Part shown: positions 7,230-15,079 of the stretch, piece after piece
How the letters are laid out: every line of letters begins with the position of its first letter
Numbering within the stretch: position 1 is the first letter of the stretch
DNA from: DATLMR01 sp035537555
GTDB taxonomy: Bacteria; Acidobacteriota; Blastocatellia; UBA7656
Reading direction: 5' to 3'
Assembly: GCA_035537555.1 (NCBI GenBank)
Contig: DATLMR010000273.1
Coordinates: forward strand, 1-19,351
DNA: 19,351 nucleotides
The notes under the pieces: model-generated
Seen by the model: only the letters and a program-made list of their open reading frames with translations
Database searches by the model: none
Told to the model about the DNA's origin: nothing
Translations under genes and position numbers: made by a program

Positions 7230-9680
7230 CTACTCGCCCCTGCTCGTCGCGATGGCGTTGAAGAGAAAGGGAAAGGACGCGACGCTCTGGCCCCGATATT
7301 GAGGCCTGTAGGCGAAGAGGATCACGCGCCCCTTTCCTTTTTTCACCTCGACGATTGCGCCTTTGCCCGCGAGCTTCTCGGCGCCGAGCAGCCACCCGCT
7401 GAGCAGGAGCTCCTTTGCGTCCGCGAAGCGGGCTATGACGCGCGCGTTTCCGTTCCTCGGCTCGAATGCCGTGCTCGTATCCGCGCGGCGGTCCTCCCTG
7501 AAATCGCTGCCGGTCTCAAACCAGGCGATTGTCTCGTCGCGCGACGACCCGAGGGGCGGGACGCCGCGAGCCAGGCGGCTCTCCGGGTCGAACTTGATCT
7601 TGAGTATCGAGCCGGGGCAGTAGAAATCTCTCGGCGCTACGCCCTCAAGCGCCTTGGTCACGGGCGCGCCGAGCTGCTCGACGGCGAAGTCCGACGCCCC
7701 GTTTAGAGTGATTATGGTGCCGCCCTCCTCCACGAATTCGTTGAGCGCGCGAACGCCCGCCGCGCCGATGCCGCCCGAGACTTCTTCGGGGTAGCGGTCC
7801 TTCGGCAGGCCGTCGACTATCTGCCGGGGTCTCTGGTCCGGGATGAGGATGCAATCATATCTCGCGCGCAGTCCGCCCCTGCGAATCTCCCTGTCTAACA
7901 GAGAGGAGTACTTGATCCCGTGCTGGTCCAGCACCCACCGCGTCCAGCCTTCATCCATAGAGGCCTGAAAGCTCTGGTAGACTCCGAGCCGCGCCCCTCC
8001 GGCGCTCAACAGCCTGGGGTCGGGCGGGGCGGGCCTTACGTCTCTGAGTTGCGCTTCGAACGGAGCGGTCGCCTCGACCACGTTGACCCCCATCAACAGG
8101 GGCAGGGTGTGAGCGGTCACGTCGTAGGGCCTGCGCGGCGGCCCGCCCGGGTATTCGCGCAGGTCGGGGTACTGCTGCCGTTCGAGCAGGGTCTTGGCGA
8201 ACGCACCGTAAGGCTGGTTCATGAAGATGATCCTCGTTCCCTCGGGGTACTTCACGCCCCCGGCCTCGAACCCCGCCGCGGCGTTTTTTATCTCTACGCC
8301 GCCGCGCGCGAGTATAGACTCCAGCCTGGAGAGGCCGAACTCTCTCCAGCCGCCCGGGCTCTTCTCCGGCGGGATTAGAAAAGCGACCGTTTCGCCCGCC
8401 CTTCTCGCGCGCACGGCGTCCTTCCCTATCTGGTAGAAGTCGCGCAGCCACTTCTCGCGATGCTTGGCCGCGTTGCGCATCAGGGCAAAGGCTCCCGACT
8501 GCTGGTAAGCGACGATGTCGGCCATCCGCCATTCGCCGCCCTGCCACAAGAGAGGGTAGTTCCAGCTCCGCACCTTCGGATCGACGTTGATCTGCGGGGT
8601 CTGCCGGTCGAAAGGCACGGTTATGGGTGACGCGAGGCGCGCGGAGGCAGTCTCGCTCAGTATGCGAATTCCCGCGTGGTAATGCTGGTAAGCGCGCCCG
8701 GGCGTCCAGGCGTCGTAGACTCCGTTGGTGACTACCCCGGCCTTGCCTTCCGAAGCCATCTCCCAGGCCATCGACGACCCCATGAAGTTCACGCCGGCCT
8801 GAATGAGGGGCGGAACGTTCGGCTCCCACGGCTCGACGTAAGGAGGAATGAAGAACCGCGTGCCTCTCTCTCCCTGCTGGTGTATGTCGTGAACGATCTG
8901 CGGGTGCCACACGTTGTGGACCTTATCTACGGTCATCCGCGTCTCGACCTGGGTAAAGGCGTACCAGTCGCGATTGTTGTCGTGCCCCGTGTAATGGTGA
9001 TAGAGCTCGGGCGGCCCGGTCCCCTCGGCGGGAGTCCCTAACGTTTTGTCGTACCAATTCTTTACGATGTCCACGCCGTCCGGGTTGAGCGAGGGGACGA
9101 GCAGCACGATGCATTTTTCGAGGATGTCGCGCGTGTCGGGAGAGTCGTCGGACGCCAGGCGGTGCGCGATATTCATCGAGACCAGGTTCGCGCCGACTTC
9201 GGTGGAATGGATGCCGCAGGTGATCAGCACGACGGCGCGGCCTTCGGCGATCAGCTTTTCGGCCTCGCCCTGATTGCCTGAAAGGGCGCGGGGATCGGCA
9301 AGCCTCCGTTGAATCTCCCTGAACCGATCGAGGCGCGCGAGGTTAGCGGGCGAAGAGATGACGGCGAGCATGAAAGGCCGGTTCAAAGTCGTCCTTCCGA
9401 GCTCCTGCAATACCACGCGGTCGCTCGCCTGGTCGAGGCGCTTGAAGTAATCGACGAACTGGTCCCAGCTTGCCAGCTTCCTGTCGTCGCCGGGCGTGAA
9501 CCCCAGCACGTCGCGCGGGGACGGGACCTTGCCCGGGGCGGCCGGAGGCCAGCTCGCCGGGGGCGGGGCTTTCGCGGCCGAGATCGCTTCGATCAATTTC
9601 CCGGGGCTGAAAGCGCCGAGCAGCGCCATTGAGATAGTGAGGACGAGGCTCTTCCGGTGAAGCCGGGTTCTTATAGGCAT
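7230..9680 (-). CDS. Exported M14-family zinc carboxypeptidase-like protein with GATase-like C-terminal domain
   Basis: 816 residues. ATG 9680 follows GGAGA by 5 bases. Residues about 1-36 are a signal peptide, so the protein is exported. Residues about 65-360 are the M14 domain: H158 and E161 (GIHSTE) and H267 (DIHQQG) are the zinc ligands, NPDG (199-202) and NNR (235-237) are the substrate-binding motifs, and E343 (ILSETAS) is a candidate general base. The rest, to 816, includes an alpha/beta part about 550-680 (YDCILIPDQRP, then LNEFVEEGGTIITLNG) that resembles class I glutamine-amidotransferase-like folds found at the C-terminus of large bacterial M14 proteins; I see no convincing catalytic Cys-His pair there. 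It lies 67 bases after the Ycf48-like gene on the same strand, probably in one operon. Substrate unknown; peptides are likely. Confidence 0.9.
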   Translation of the reverse strand: MPIRTRLHRKSLVLTISMALLGAFSPGKLIEAISAAKAPPPASWPPAAPGKVPSPRDVLGFTPGDDRKLASWDQFVDYFKRLDQASDRVVLQELGRTTLNRPFMLAVISSPANLARLDRFREIQRRLADPRALSGNQGEAEKLIAEGRAVVLITCGIHSTEVGANLVSMNIAHRLASDDSPDTRDILEKCIVLLVPSLNPDGVDIVKNWYDKTLGTPAEGTGPPELYHHYTGHDNNRDWYAFTQVETRMTVDKVHNVWHPQIVHDIHQQGERGTRFFIPPYVEPWEPNVPPLIQAGVNFMGSSMAWEMASEGKAGVVTNGVYDAWTPGRAYQHYHAGIRILSETASARLASPITVPFDRQTPQINVDPKVRSWNYPLLWQGGEWRMADIVAYQQSGAFALMRNAAKHREKWLRDFYQIGKDAVRARRAGETVAFLIPPEKSPGGWREFGLSRLESILARGGVEIKNAAAGFEAGGVKYPEGTRIIFMNQPYGAFAKTLLERQQYPDLREYPGGPPRRPYDVTAHTLPLLMGVNVVEATAPFEAQLRDVRPAPPDPRLLSAGGARLGVYQSFQASMDEGWTRWVLDQHGIKYSSLLDREIRRGGLRARYDCILIPDQRPRQIVDGLPKDRYPEEVSGGIGAAGVRALNEFVEEGGTIITLNGASDFAVEQLGAPVTKALEGVAPRDFYCPGSILKIKFDPESRLARGVPPLGSSRDETIAWFETGSDFREDRRADTSTAFEPRNGNARVIARFADAKELLLSGWLLGAEKLAGKGAIVEVKKGKGRVILFAYRPQYRGQSVASFPFLFNAIATSRGE

Positions 9681-9747
9681 TGAAATCTCCTGATAAGCTG
9701 GAAGGGCGGCCGCTTTACGCCCGGGCTCGATCTCCCCGCCGCGTCTA

Positions 9748-10929
9748 TCACTCGACTACGCGCGTGTAGATCGCGCCTCCGCCGACCGCCCAGACGTGTG
9801 ACAGGTCGGCCCCGGCAATCCTGTAGATCGGAAGCTCCTGGTCGAAGATGATCGGCTCGCTAAACCAGGACCTCGCTCCGTCGGGAGTGTGGTAGATGAA
9901 CTTGCCGAGGTTGGTGGCGGCCCATCCGACCGTGGGGCTCAGGAAGAAGATGTCGTTGACCCCCGAGTCGGCGACTATCCAGCGGCGGGTCCACGTGACC
10001 CCGCCGTTGTTGGTCCCGAGCGCGCGCCCCGCGTTGCCCTCTTCCGAAGAGGCCCCCGCCCACCCGTTCTGCCGGTCCAGAAACTGTATGCTCGTGATCG
10101 AAAACCTCTGGCCCGCCTCGCCGGTCGTCTTCGCGGTCCCTTCGGCGACTTCGAGTTCGCTGCGCTGCTGTATCCAGCTCACTCCCCCATCCGTCGTCTG
10201 GTAGATGGCGCCCCGGTAGCCCACGGCCCAGCCGGTCGTTTTATCGAGGAAGAAGATGTCCCTGATGCTCACGGGGAGGCGCCGGGCCGACCTCCAGGTG
10301 GTTCCGCCGTCGGTCGTCGTGAGCAGGTCGCTCGGCCCGCCTTCGCTGTCCTCGTCCTCCGGCAGGGGAGTGCCGGCGCCCATCCACCCGGTGTTCGCAT
10401 CGACGAAGAAGACGGACGTGGGGCTCTGCTTAAAGGTAAGCTTCTGGGCGCTCCACGCGCCGCCGCCGTCGACCGTCTTTAGCATGACGCCGTTGCCCCT
10501 GGAATCGGCTCCCACGGCCCATCCGGTGTTTTGATCGACGAAGTGAATGGCGTTGACGGTGGGGATCTCCATGCCGGGCTGGCGGACGACGGTCTCTTTC
10601 CACGTGCGGCCCCCGTCGGTCGTGTTGACGATGACGCCCGCGCGCCCGTCCGAGTTTTTCGAGTCGGGCATATCGCCCGCGACGAATACCACCGAAGGCG
10701 AGACGACGGAGATGGAAGCGTAAGAGAAGGTGGCCAGGTTCGTGCCCGCGTAGCCGGCCGAGGCAGGCGAGCGGAATTGCGCGACCCACTTCGCGATCTT
10801 CTGCGGGGCGGCCGCCTGTTGATTGGGGGGTGCCTGATTGCTGTTTTTGCCCGGCTCGGTGCAGCTCGACGCGGTGAGCGAAAAGAGGCATAAGGCGATG
10901 CAGGCGGCTCTTCGCATATTCAGTCGCAT
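9748..10929 (-). CDS. Ycf48/Asp-box repeat lipoprotein
   Basis: 393 residues. Starts MRLNMRRA; GAGGAA lies 8 bases before ATG 10929. Residues 1-23 are a lipoprotein signal (LTASSC), making C23 the likely anchor. The mature part is a beta-propeller of repeats with Asp-box motifs: TTDGGRTW, TVDGGGAW, TTDGGTTW, TTDGGVSW, TNNGGVTW and TPDGARSW, each paired with a GWAVG-like strand. Ycf48/HCF136 proteins help assemble photosystem II in phototrophs, but non-photosynthetic bacteria carry many paralogues of unknown role, and nothing nearby is photosynthetic, so I do not assign that function. Ends in TGA. The M14 peptidase follows 67 bases downstream, so the two probably act or are expressed together outside the cytoplasm. 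A TAATAT -10-like box lies at 10979-10974, with only a weak -35. Confidence 0.88.
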   Translation of the reverse strand: MRLNMRRAACIALCLFSLTASSCTEPGKNSNQAPPNQQAAAPQKIAKWVAQFRSPASAGYAGTNLATFSYASISVVSPSVVFVAGDMPDSKNSDGRAGVIVNTTDGGRTWKETVVRQPGMEIPTVNAIHFVDQNTGWAVGADSRGNGVMLKTVDGGGAWSAQKLTFKQSPTSVFFVDANTGWMGAGTPLPEDEDSEGGPSDLLTTTDGGTTWRSARRLPVSIRDIFFLDKTTGWAVGYRGAIYQTTDGGVSWIQQRSELEVAEGTAKTTGEAGQRFSITSIQFLDRQNGWAGASSEEGNAGRALGTNNGGVTWTRRWIVADSGVNDIFFLSPTVGWAATNLGKFIYHTPDGARSWFSEPIIFDQELPIYRIAGADLSHVWAVGGGAIYTRVVE

Positions 10930-11001
10930 TCTCGGATTCCTCGGTCTTTCCCGAAAAAGAGTGAAAGAGCGTGATATTAGCAGAGCCTTGGCGGGTTGAA
11001 A

Positions 11002-11021
11002 AGTCAGGGGTCAGGTTCAGG
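11002..11021 (+). repeat. GTCAGGN heptamer repeat at the flippase 3' end
   Basis: AGTCAGGGGTCAGGTTCAGG contains two GTCAGGN units and a degenerate third. It overlaps the flippase stop codon (TGA on the minus strand, 11019-11017), so the C-terminus may have been reset by the repeat. It resembles the repeats at 5218-5331. Confidence 0.4.
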
Positions 11022-12561
11022 AGAATCTGGGCGAGAGCTTCAGGCCGAACTTCTCCGCCAGCTTCAGGAACGGGCGCCGTTCTTCGCGGCTCAGGCAGAG
11101 CGCGAAGGCGAGAACGCCGTACGGGACGAAGAGGAGCGCGATCTCGACGAAGAATATCGGCAGGGAAGACGGCGCGCCGTATCTCTTGATAACCAGCAGG
11201 GCGAAGACGAAGGGGATCTGCATCAGAAGGGGCGTCGGCACCGCGCGGCGCAGGTATTCCAAAATGTTGAGGTTCAGGTAGTGCTTGAAATAGATCACAA
11301 GCACGACGAGGGTCGAAGCCACCATCGGAATCGTCGTTCCGAGGGCCACGCCGACGAGCCCGTACCGCTTCACGAGCAGGATGCTCAGCGTCAGGTTCGC
11401 GACGGCCTGCGCGGACGTGAACCACGCGACTATACTGTGTTTGCCGCGCCCGAGCAGGATCGTGTAGGCCGGCATCTCCATCAGGTTTATCAGATAACCG
11501 GCGGTCAGGATCGTCAGGAGCAGCGCGCTGCTTGCATACTGCGGCCCCATCCAGAGCGATATGAAGACGTCCCCCATGATGAAGAAGACGCCCGAGACCG
11601 GGAGAGCTATCAGCAGCATGTACTTGGTGCTGATGACCAGCAACTCTTTGATCCCCTCAAGGTCGTTGCGCGCGTCGAGCTCGGAAGTCGTCGGCGCGAG
11701 CACGCCGACCATCTCTTCGACCAGAAGTCGGAGGTAGGAGACGAGCCGTCCCGCAATGAAGAACGCCGTGACCGACGAGGTGGACAAGAACATGCCGATG
11801 ACTATCGAGTCGGTGAAGAATATCATCTGCTTGGCGCACGAGATCATGAAGACGAAGACGCTGTAGCCGAAGAGCCGTCGGAGCTGCGAGGTGTCGAAGT
11901 ACTCTCGCGCTATGCGGATGTTCGGGTTGAGCTTGAACGCCCACCGGACCAGGAACAGGAGCCTGATCGTGTCGAACGTGAGAGTCGTGACGGCAAGCCC
12001 GATGATCCCGTAGCCTTTGAGGATGAAGAAGACGAAGCAGGCGCTCCGGGCGAAGATCATAAGCGACGTTATCATCGCGTCGAGATCGTACCGCTGATAG
12101 CCGCGGACCACTCCTATGAAGACCGCGGCCGGGAAGCCGAGTGCGAGATTGATGCCCGCGAGAATAGCGACGGCCGCGGCCGTCCTGTAGCTGAGAGGCG
12201 AGTTGAAGAGGCTGTTGAAATTGAAGGCCACGGTGAAGCTGAAGGCGAGCGAGGCCAGTCCCATAAGGGAATAGACGACGATGCTTCCCGTCACGAGCCG
12301 GTTGAGCGCGTTCTGGTCCTCGCGCGCCCGGTACTCCGCCACGAACTTTACTATAGAAGGAGTCAGCCCGAAATCGAGGAGCCCGAGGTAGCCGACGAGC
12401 GATCCCACGAGCACCCAGACGCCGTAAACCGAGTCGCCGAGGTGTCCGACCAGAAACGGCGACATCATGAACCCGACCAGCAGGGTCGAGGCGAAAGCGG
12501 TCCAGTTCATCAAGACGTTCTTGATGATTTGGGAAGAACGCTGCCCTTCTTTAGCTTGCAC
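11017..12561 (-). CDS. Oligosaccharide flippase-like membrane protein (MOP/Wzx superfamily)
   Basis: 514 residues, the usual length, with about 12-14 hydrophobic segments. The N-terminus (IIKNVLMNWTAFASTLLVGF, then PFLVGHLGDSVYGVWVLVGS) and the LDFGLTPSIVKFVAEYRA segment are typical of polysaccharide-biosynthesis flippases, which move lipid-linked sugars across the inner membrane. The start is GTG 12561, behind a G-rich tract; ATG 12510 is possible but would cut off the conserved N-terminal helix. Ends in TGA. The upstream neighbour on the same strand is a membrane glycosyltransferase, which supports a glycan-assembly role; the 265-base gap has its own promoter candidate (12750-12777). Substrate cannot be read from sequence. 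Confidence 0.88.
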   Translation of the reverse strand: MQAKEGQRSSQIIKNVLMNWTAFASTLLVGFMMSPFLVGHLGDSVYGVWVLVGSLVGYLGLLDFGLTPSIVKFVAEYRAREDQNALNRLVTGSIVVYSLMGLASLAFSFTVAFNFNSLFNSPLSYRTAAAVAILAGINLALGFPAAVFIGVVRGYQRYDLDAMITSLMIFARSACFVFFILKGYGIIGLAVTTLTFDTIRLLFLVRWAFKLNPNIRIAREYFDTSQLRRLFGYSVFVFMISCAKQMIFFTDSIVIGMFLSTSSVTAFFIAGRLVSYLRLLVEEMVGVLAPTTSELDARNDLEGIKELLVISTKYMLLIALPVSGVFFIMGDVFISLWMGPQYASSALLLTILTAGYLINLMEMPAYTILLGRGKHSIVAWFTSAQAVANLTLSILLVKRYGLVGVALGTTIPMVASTLVVLVIYFKHYLNLNILEYLRRAVPTPLLMQIPFVFALLVIKRYGAPSSLPIFFVEIALLFVPYGVLAFALCLSREERRPFLKLAEKFGLKLSPRFS

Positions 12562-12595
12562 GATGCCCCCGTCCGGCCCACCGCCCGGCCCGTGA

Positions 12596-12607
12596 GTGAC
12601 CTGTCAC
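12596..12607. promoter_or_regulatory. Palindrome upstream of the flippase gene
   Basis: GTGACctGTCAC (5-2-5) lies 35 bases before the flippase start, downstream of its candidate promoter. It could be an operator; no regulator can be named. Confidence 0.3.
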
Positions 12608-12749
12608 AAGTCGGCTGATGAAGGAATACGTCGCCGAGCGGGGGCCCGCGCATTTCGAAACCCGGTAATGAATATCTTCCCGCATATCTCCCGCTAAAGG
12701 AAAATGTCGAATGCTCGCGCCGTTCCACTTCAGGCTCGCGCGCATGCCT

Positions 12750-12777
12750 ATATTAAGAGAGCCCGCGCTTTCGGCAA
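12750..12777 (-). promoter_or_regulatory. Candidate promoter of the flippase gene
   Basis: Minus-strand TTGCCG (12777-12772) and TAATAT (12755-12750) are separated by 16 bases. Each box matches consensus at 4 of 6 positions. The leader would be about 180 bases. This suggests the flippase need not depend on read-through from the glycosyltransferase gene. Confidence 0.35.
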
Positions 12778-12826
12778 GAGTAATCTTGGAAGGTTGCGAG
12801 GCCGGGATCTTCGCCGGGCGCATGCC

Positions 12827-14614
12827 TCAATGCCGCGCGTGGCCGACGAGCTCTTCCGATAGCGGATAAACGTAGTAATCGGTCTGCCCGATTCTTCGCC
12901 ATCCGTCCCTGGGAAAGAGGAGAGGGAGCCTGTCGGCGATGACGACCTTCGCTCCCGTGGCCGCGAATTTCTTCATGACCTGAGACCTCACCTCTTCGCC
13001 CGCGGACCAGAACCTCTCCGTATCGCCTGCGGAGATCTCTCCGAGAGGGCCGGGCGAGGGGATCTCCGCCACTATTCGCAGGTGCGCGATCCGTGCCCAG
13101 TAGGCGCGGAAAGAGTCGCCTATGCCTGCGACGCCGTCTCCCTCCCTGAGCCCCATCTCGTACAGCGCGAGGGCAACCTCCGACTGCGCGCGCGCTGATG
13201 CGGGGACGCCGCGCGCGGTCTTGAGCAGAGCGGAGGCAAAGAGCGGGGCGAGCAAAACGAGCGCGAGCGCGAGGGCGGCGCTGGCGGAGACCCTCGGCGG
13301 CCTCTCGGGCTCGCGCATCAGCAGGGGGCGCAGAAGGCCGACCCAGAAAAGCACGACGAAGGGGGCCACGTACCTCGGCTCGAGGTTGACCAGAGAGTAC
13401 ATGCCGAACGCGGCGAGCGCGGGCGCGAAGAAGAGCCACTCGTGCGCGAGGTCTTTCAGCAGGAGCCGGGGCCTGCCCATCAGGCGCGTCAGGAATAACG
13501 CGAGCATCACCAGGACTATCTGAGTATTTATGAATATGTCCCACCAGATGAAGCCGATCGCTTCGAGGAGCCTGACCTGTCCCTGCAAGTCGAACCGGGC
13601 CTCTACTCCCTCATACCAGTAGGAGGGGTCATACCAGGGCGGATAGGTAGCTCTGACGGGCGTGGCGAACTCATAGACCGAGGGCGCGTCGTGTATCTTT
13701 CTGGTCGGGTGAAGCGGAGTCCCGTTTCCCTCGCCCTCGCCCTGCCAGTGCACGAAGCGCGTGACATCGTTGACGTACCACGCGTAATTGAGCCTTCCGC
13801 TTTCTCCGAAGCTGAACCGGCCTTTGGCCGCCGACAGGGCCACTACGAGAGGCGCGCACACGGCGAGAAAGACCGCAAGCGCGAGCAGCGCGCGCGGTAT
13901 GCCGAGCCGGAGGCTCCCCACGGCGAATCCGCTCGCGAGCAGGAATACGAGCCCGAGCGGCAACATCGGAGCCTTGGCGAGGTACCCGAGCGCGAGAACG
14001 AGGCCGAGCAGCGCGAAGCCTCGTTTCCCGGCGCGGCCCCTTCGAATCCGCAGCAGCAGGCCCGAGGCGATGTACACGATGCAGGCGACGAGCATGTCGG
14101 GGCAGGTCAATTCAAATGGGATCATGGTGAGCGTGAGCCAGATGAAGAGCGTGTAGCCTATGATTCGCCAGAGCCACTCCGGGAACCGCGAGACACCTTC
14201 GGAGTGGAGGCCTCCCGCCCCGTGCCCGCCGTCGAGCGAAAGCTCCCGCATGAAGAATTCAAAGCCCGCGAGCGCCGCCACATACATTAGAAAGCTCACG
14301 AAATGGACCACGGGGAATTCAAGCGCGGGGCCGGGCTTTATCAGTAGATTGGCAAGGCCCAGCAGCCAGGAATAGAGCGGGCTCCATTGCGCGTTTAGCG
14401 CCGTGCTCCAGTCGCCCCTCAGGTAAGCGTCGCCCATGTCGAGGTAGGAGATTCCATCGGGGTTCATGGAGTGACGAGAGGCCCAGGCGTGCAAAAGGCC
14501 GAGTGTTACCGCAAGAGCCCGAAACGAGACGTTCACCCTGCGAACCAGGCGGGAGTCGTCTGCCGCTCCCGCATAAAGGCGTGTGTCTATTCTCGCAAAA
14601 TCGACTCTCAACAT
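12827..14614 (-). CDS. Multi-pass membrane glycosyltransferase, GT-C / family 39-like
   Basis: 595 residues. After a cytoplasmic N-terminus and first helix (about 30-46) comes MNPDGISYLDMGDAYLRGDW (50-69), the acidic first-loop motif typical of GT-C enzymes that use lipid-phosphate sugar donors, followed by SPLYSWLLG. About ten hydrophobic segments run to about residue 465. A soluble C-terminal part (about 480-595) contains REGDGVAGIGDSFRAYWA and ends TDYYVYPLSEELVGHARH. Family members transfer sugars on the outer side of the inner membrane to lipids or proteins; acceptor unknown. The downstream flippase fits the same pathway. ATG 14614 has no clear ribosome site, and a 9-base-pair stem-loop (14627-14658) ends 12 bases upstream of it. 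Stop is TGA. Confidence 0.8.
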   Translation of the reverse strand: MLRVDFARIDTRLYAGAADDSRLVRRVNVSFRALAVTLGLLHAWASRHSMNPDGISYLDMGDAYLRGDWSTALNAQWSPLYSWLLGLANLLIKPGPALEFPVVHFVSFLMYVAALAGFEFFMRELSLDGGHGAGGLHSEGVSRFPEWLWRIIGYTLFIWLTLTMIPFELTCPDMLVACIVYIASGLLLRIRRGRAGKRGFALLGLVLALGYLAKAPMLPLGLVFLLASGFAVGSLRLGIPRALLALAVFLAVCAPLVVALSAAKGRFSFGESGRLNYAWYVNDVTRFVHWQGEGEGNGTPLHPTRKIHDAPSVYEFATPVRATYPPWYDPSYWYEGVEARFDLQGQVRLLEAIGFIWWDIFINTQIVLVMLALFLTRLMGRPRLLLKDLAHEWLFFAPALAAFGMYSLVNLEPRYVAPFVVLFWVGLLRPLLMREPERPPRVSASAALALALVLLAPLFASALLKTARGVPASARAQSEVALALYEMGLREGDGVAGIGDSFRAYWARIAHLRIVAEIPSPGPLGEISAGDTERFWSAGEEVRSQVMKKFAATGAKVVIADRLPLLFPRDGWRRIGQTDYYVYPLSEELVGHARH

Positions 14615-14626
14615 TTGATTTAAGGC

Positions 14627-14658
14627 CGCACGCCGAGCCCGCGAAGAAACGGCGTGCG
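14627..14658 (-). promoter_or_regulatory. Stem-loop in the leader of the glycosyltransferase gene
   Basis: CGCACGCCG (14627-14635) and CGGCGTGCG (14650-14658) form a perfect 9-base-pair stem with a 14-base loop. In the minus transcript it ends 12 bases before the start codon, close enough to affect ribosome access. No T tract follows, so it is not a standard terminator. Confidence 0.4.
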
Positions 14659-14701
14659 ATGTCCTCTTTCCTGAAATGAGAAATGTGTGCGGGATTCCAA
14701 T

Positions 14702-14728
14702 AAAAAAGCCGGCCTCTTACAGACCGGC
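14702..14728 (-). terminator. Intrinsic terminator on the minus strand
   Basis: Read on the minus strand, GCCGGTCT pairs with AGGCCGGC (one G-T pair, 5-base loop; 14728-14708) and is followed directly by TTTTTT (14707-14702). This is a textbook Rho-independent terminator, but no leftward gene lies just upstream of it; the neighbouring cassette reads rightward. Confidence 0.65.
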
Positions 14729-14752
14729 GAGGATGATAGACGCGTGTGTAAT

Positions 14753-14764
14753 ATTGTCTACAAT
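14753..14764. promoter_or_regulatory. GntR-like operator palindrome
   Basis: ATTGTCTACAAT is a perfect 5-2-5 palindrome that fits the GT-N(x)-AC pattern of many GntR-family operators. It ends 5 bases before the -35 box of the cassette promoter. The position fits regulation of that promoter; the regulator is not visible in this window (the PucR protein is a different family). Confidence 0.4.
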
Positions 14765-14769
14765 TTTAT

Positions 14770-14797
14770 TTGACGCGAAAATAAAGGGGCGTATACT
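14770..14797 (+). promoter_or_regulatory. Sigma-70-type promoter of the low-GC cassette
   Basis: TTGACG (14770-14775), a 16-base spacer and TATACT (14792-14797): 5 of 6 matches in each box. Transcription would start near 14804, leaving a leader of about 66 bases before ATG 14870. Confidence 0.65.
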
Positions 14798-14869
14798 GGC
14801 CTCACCTCAGGTCATTCTTATTCTAGAGGACTCTGCCCTTATTTAGATTGCCTTTTTGAGGAGGGCTGC

Positions 14870-15079
14870 ATGCGACTATTTAGCGCGCTCTTTCAAAGAT
14901 CACACAGTCTTATTTTTGCTCTGTTTTATTTGGCTCTAATAAGAATAGGTTTCTGGTCAACTGGTACCGCCCAGATTCTAAGAGTTTTACTATATGGAGA
15001 TTTTAATGAAAAAATACCCAGTGTCCTTACCCATTGTGACCCTCGTTGTCGTCTTTTCGTTTGCGGGATTTTTGAGTAG
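14870..15079 (+). CDS. Small hydrophobic/secreted ORF at the head of the cassette, function unknown
   Basis: 69 residues. AGGAGG (14859-14864) lies 5 bases before ATG 14870, the best ribosome site in the window. Residues about 1-35 look like a signal peptide (RSHSLIFALFYLALIRIGFW, then TGTAQ as a possible cleavage site). The remainder (ILRVLLYGDFNEKIPS onward, with three cysteines near the end) has no recognisable family, and from base 15006 it overlaps the next gene in another frame. It may be a real small exported protein, a leader that couples translation to the next gene, or the surviving signal peptide of a deleted gene. The start is well supported; the function and the last 25 residues are not. 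Confidence 0.45.
   Translation: MRLFSALFQRSHSLIFALFYLALIRIGFWSTGTAQILRVLLYGDFNEKIPSVLTHCDPRCRLFVCGIFE

Noticed and set aside
10996..12618. 540-codon rightward frame opposite the flippase gene
   Set aside because: Highly charged (Arg, Glu, Asp, His) mirror of a membrane protein; typical antisense artefact.
12551..12823. 90-codon leftward frame between glycosyltransferase and flippase
   Set aside because: No ribosome site, no recognisable features; it overlaps the flippase start and covers its candidate promoter.
12704..12862. Basic 52-residue rightward frame with AAAGGA before its ATG
   Set aside because: Arg/Ala-rich, overlaps the 3' end of the glycosyltransferase on the other strand, spacing of the ribosome site too short; probably chance.
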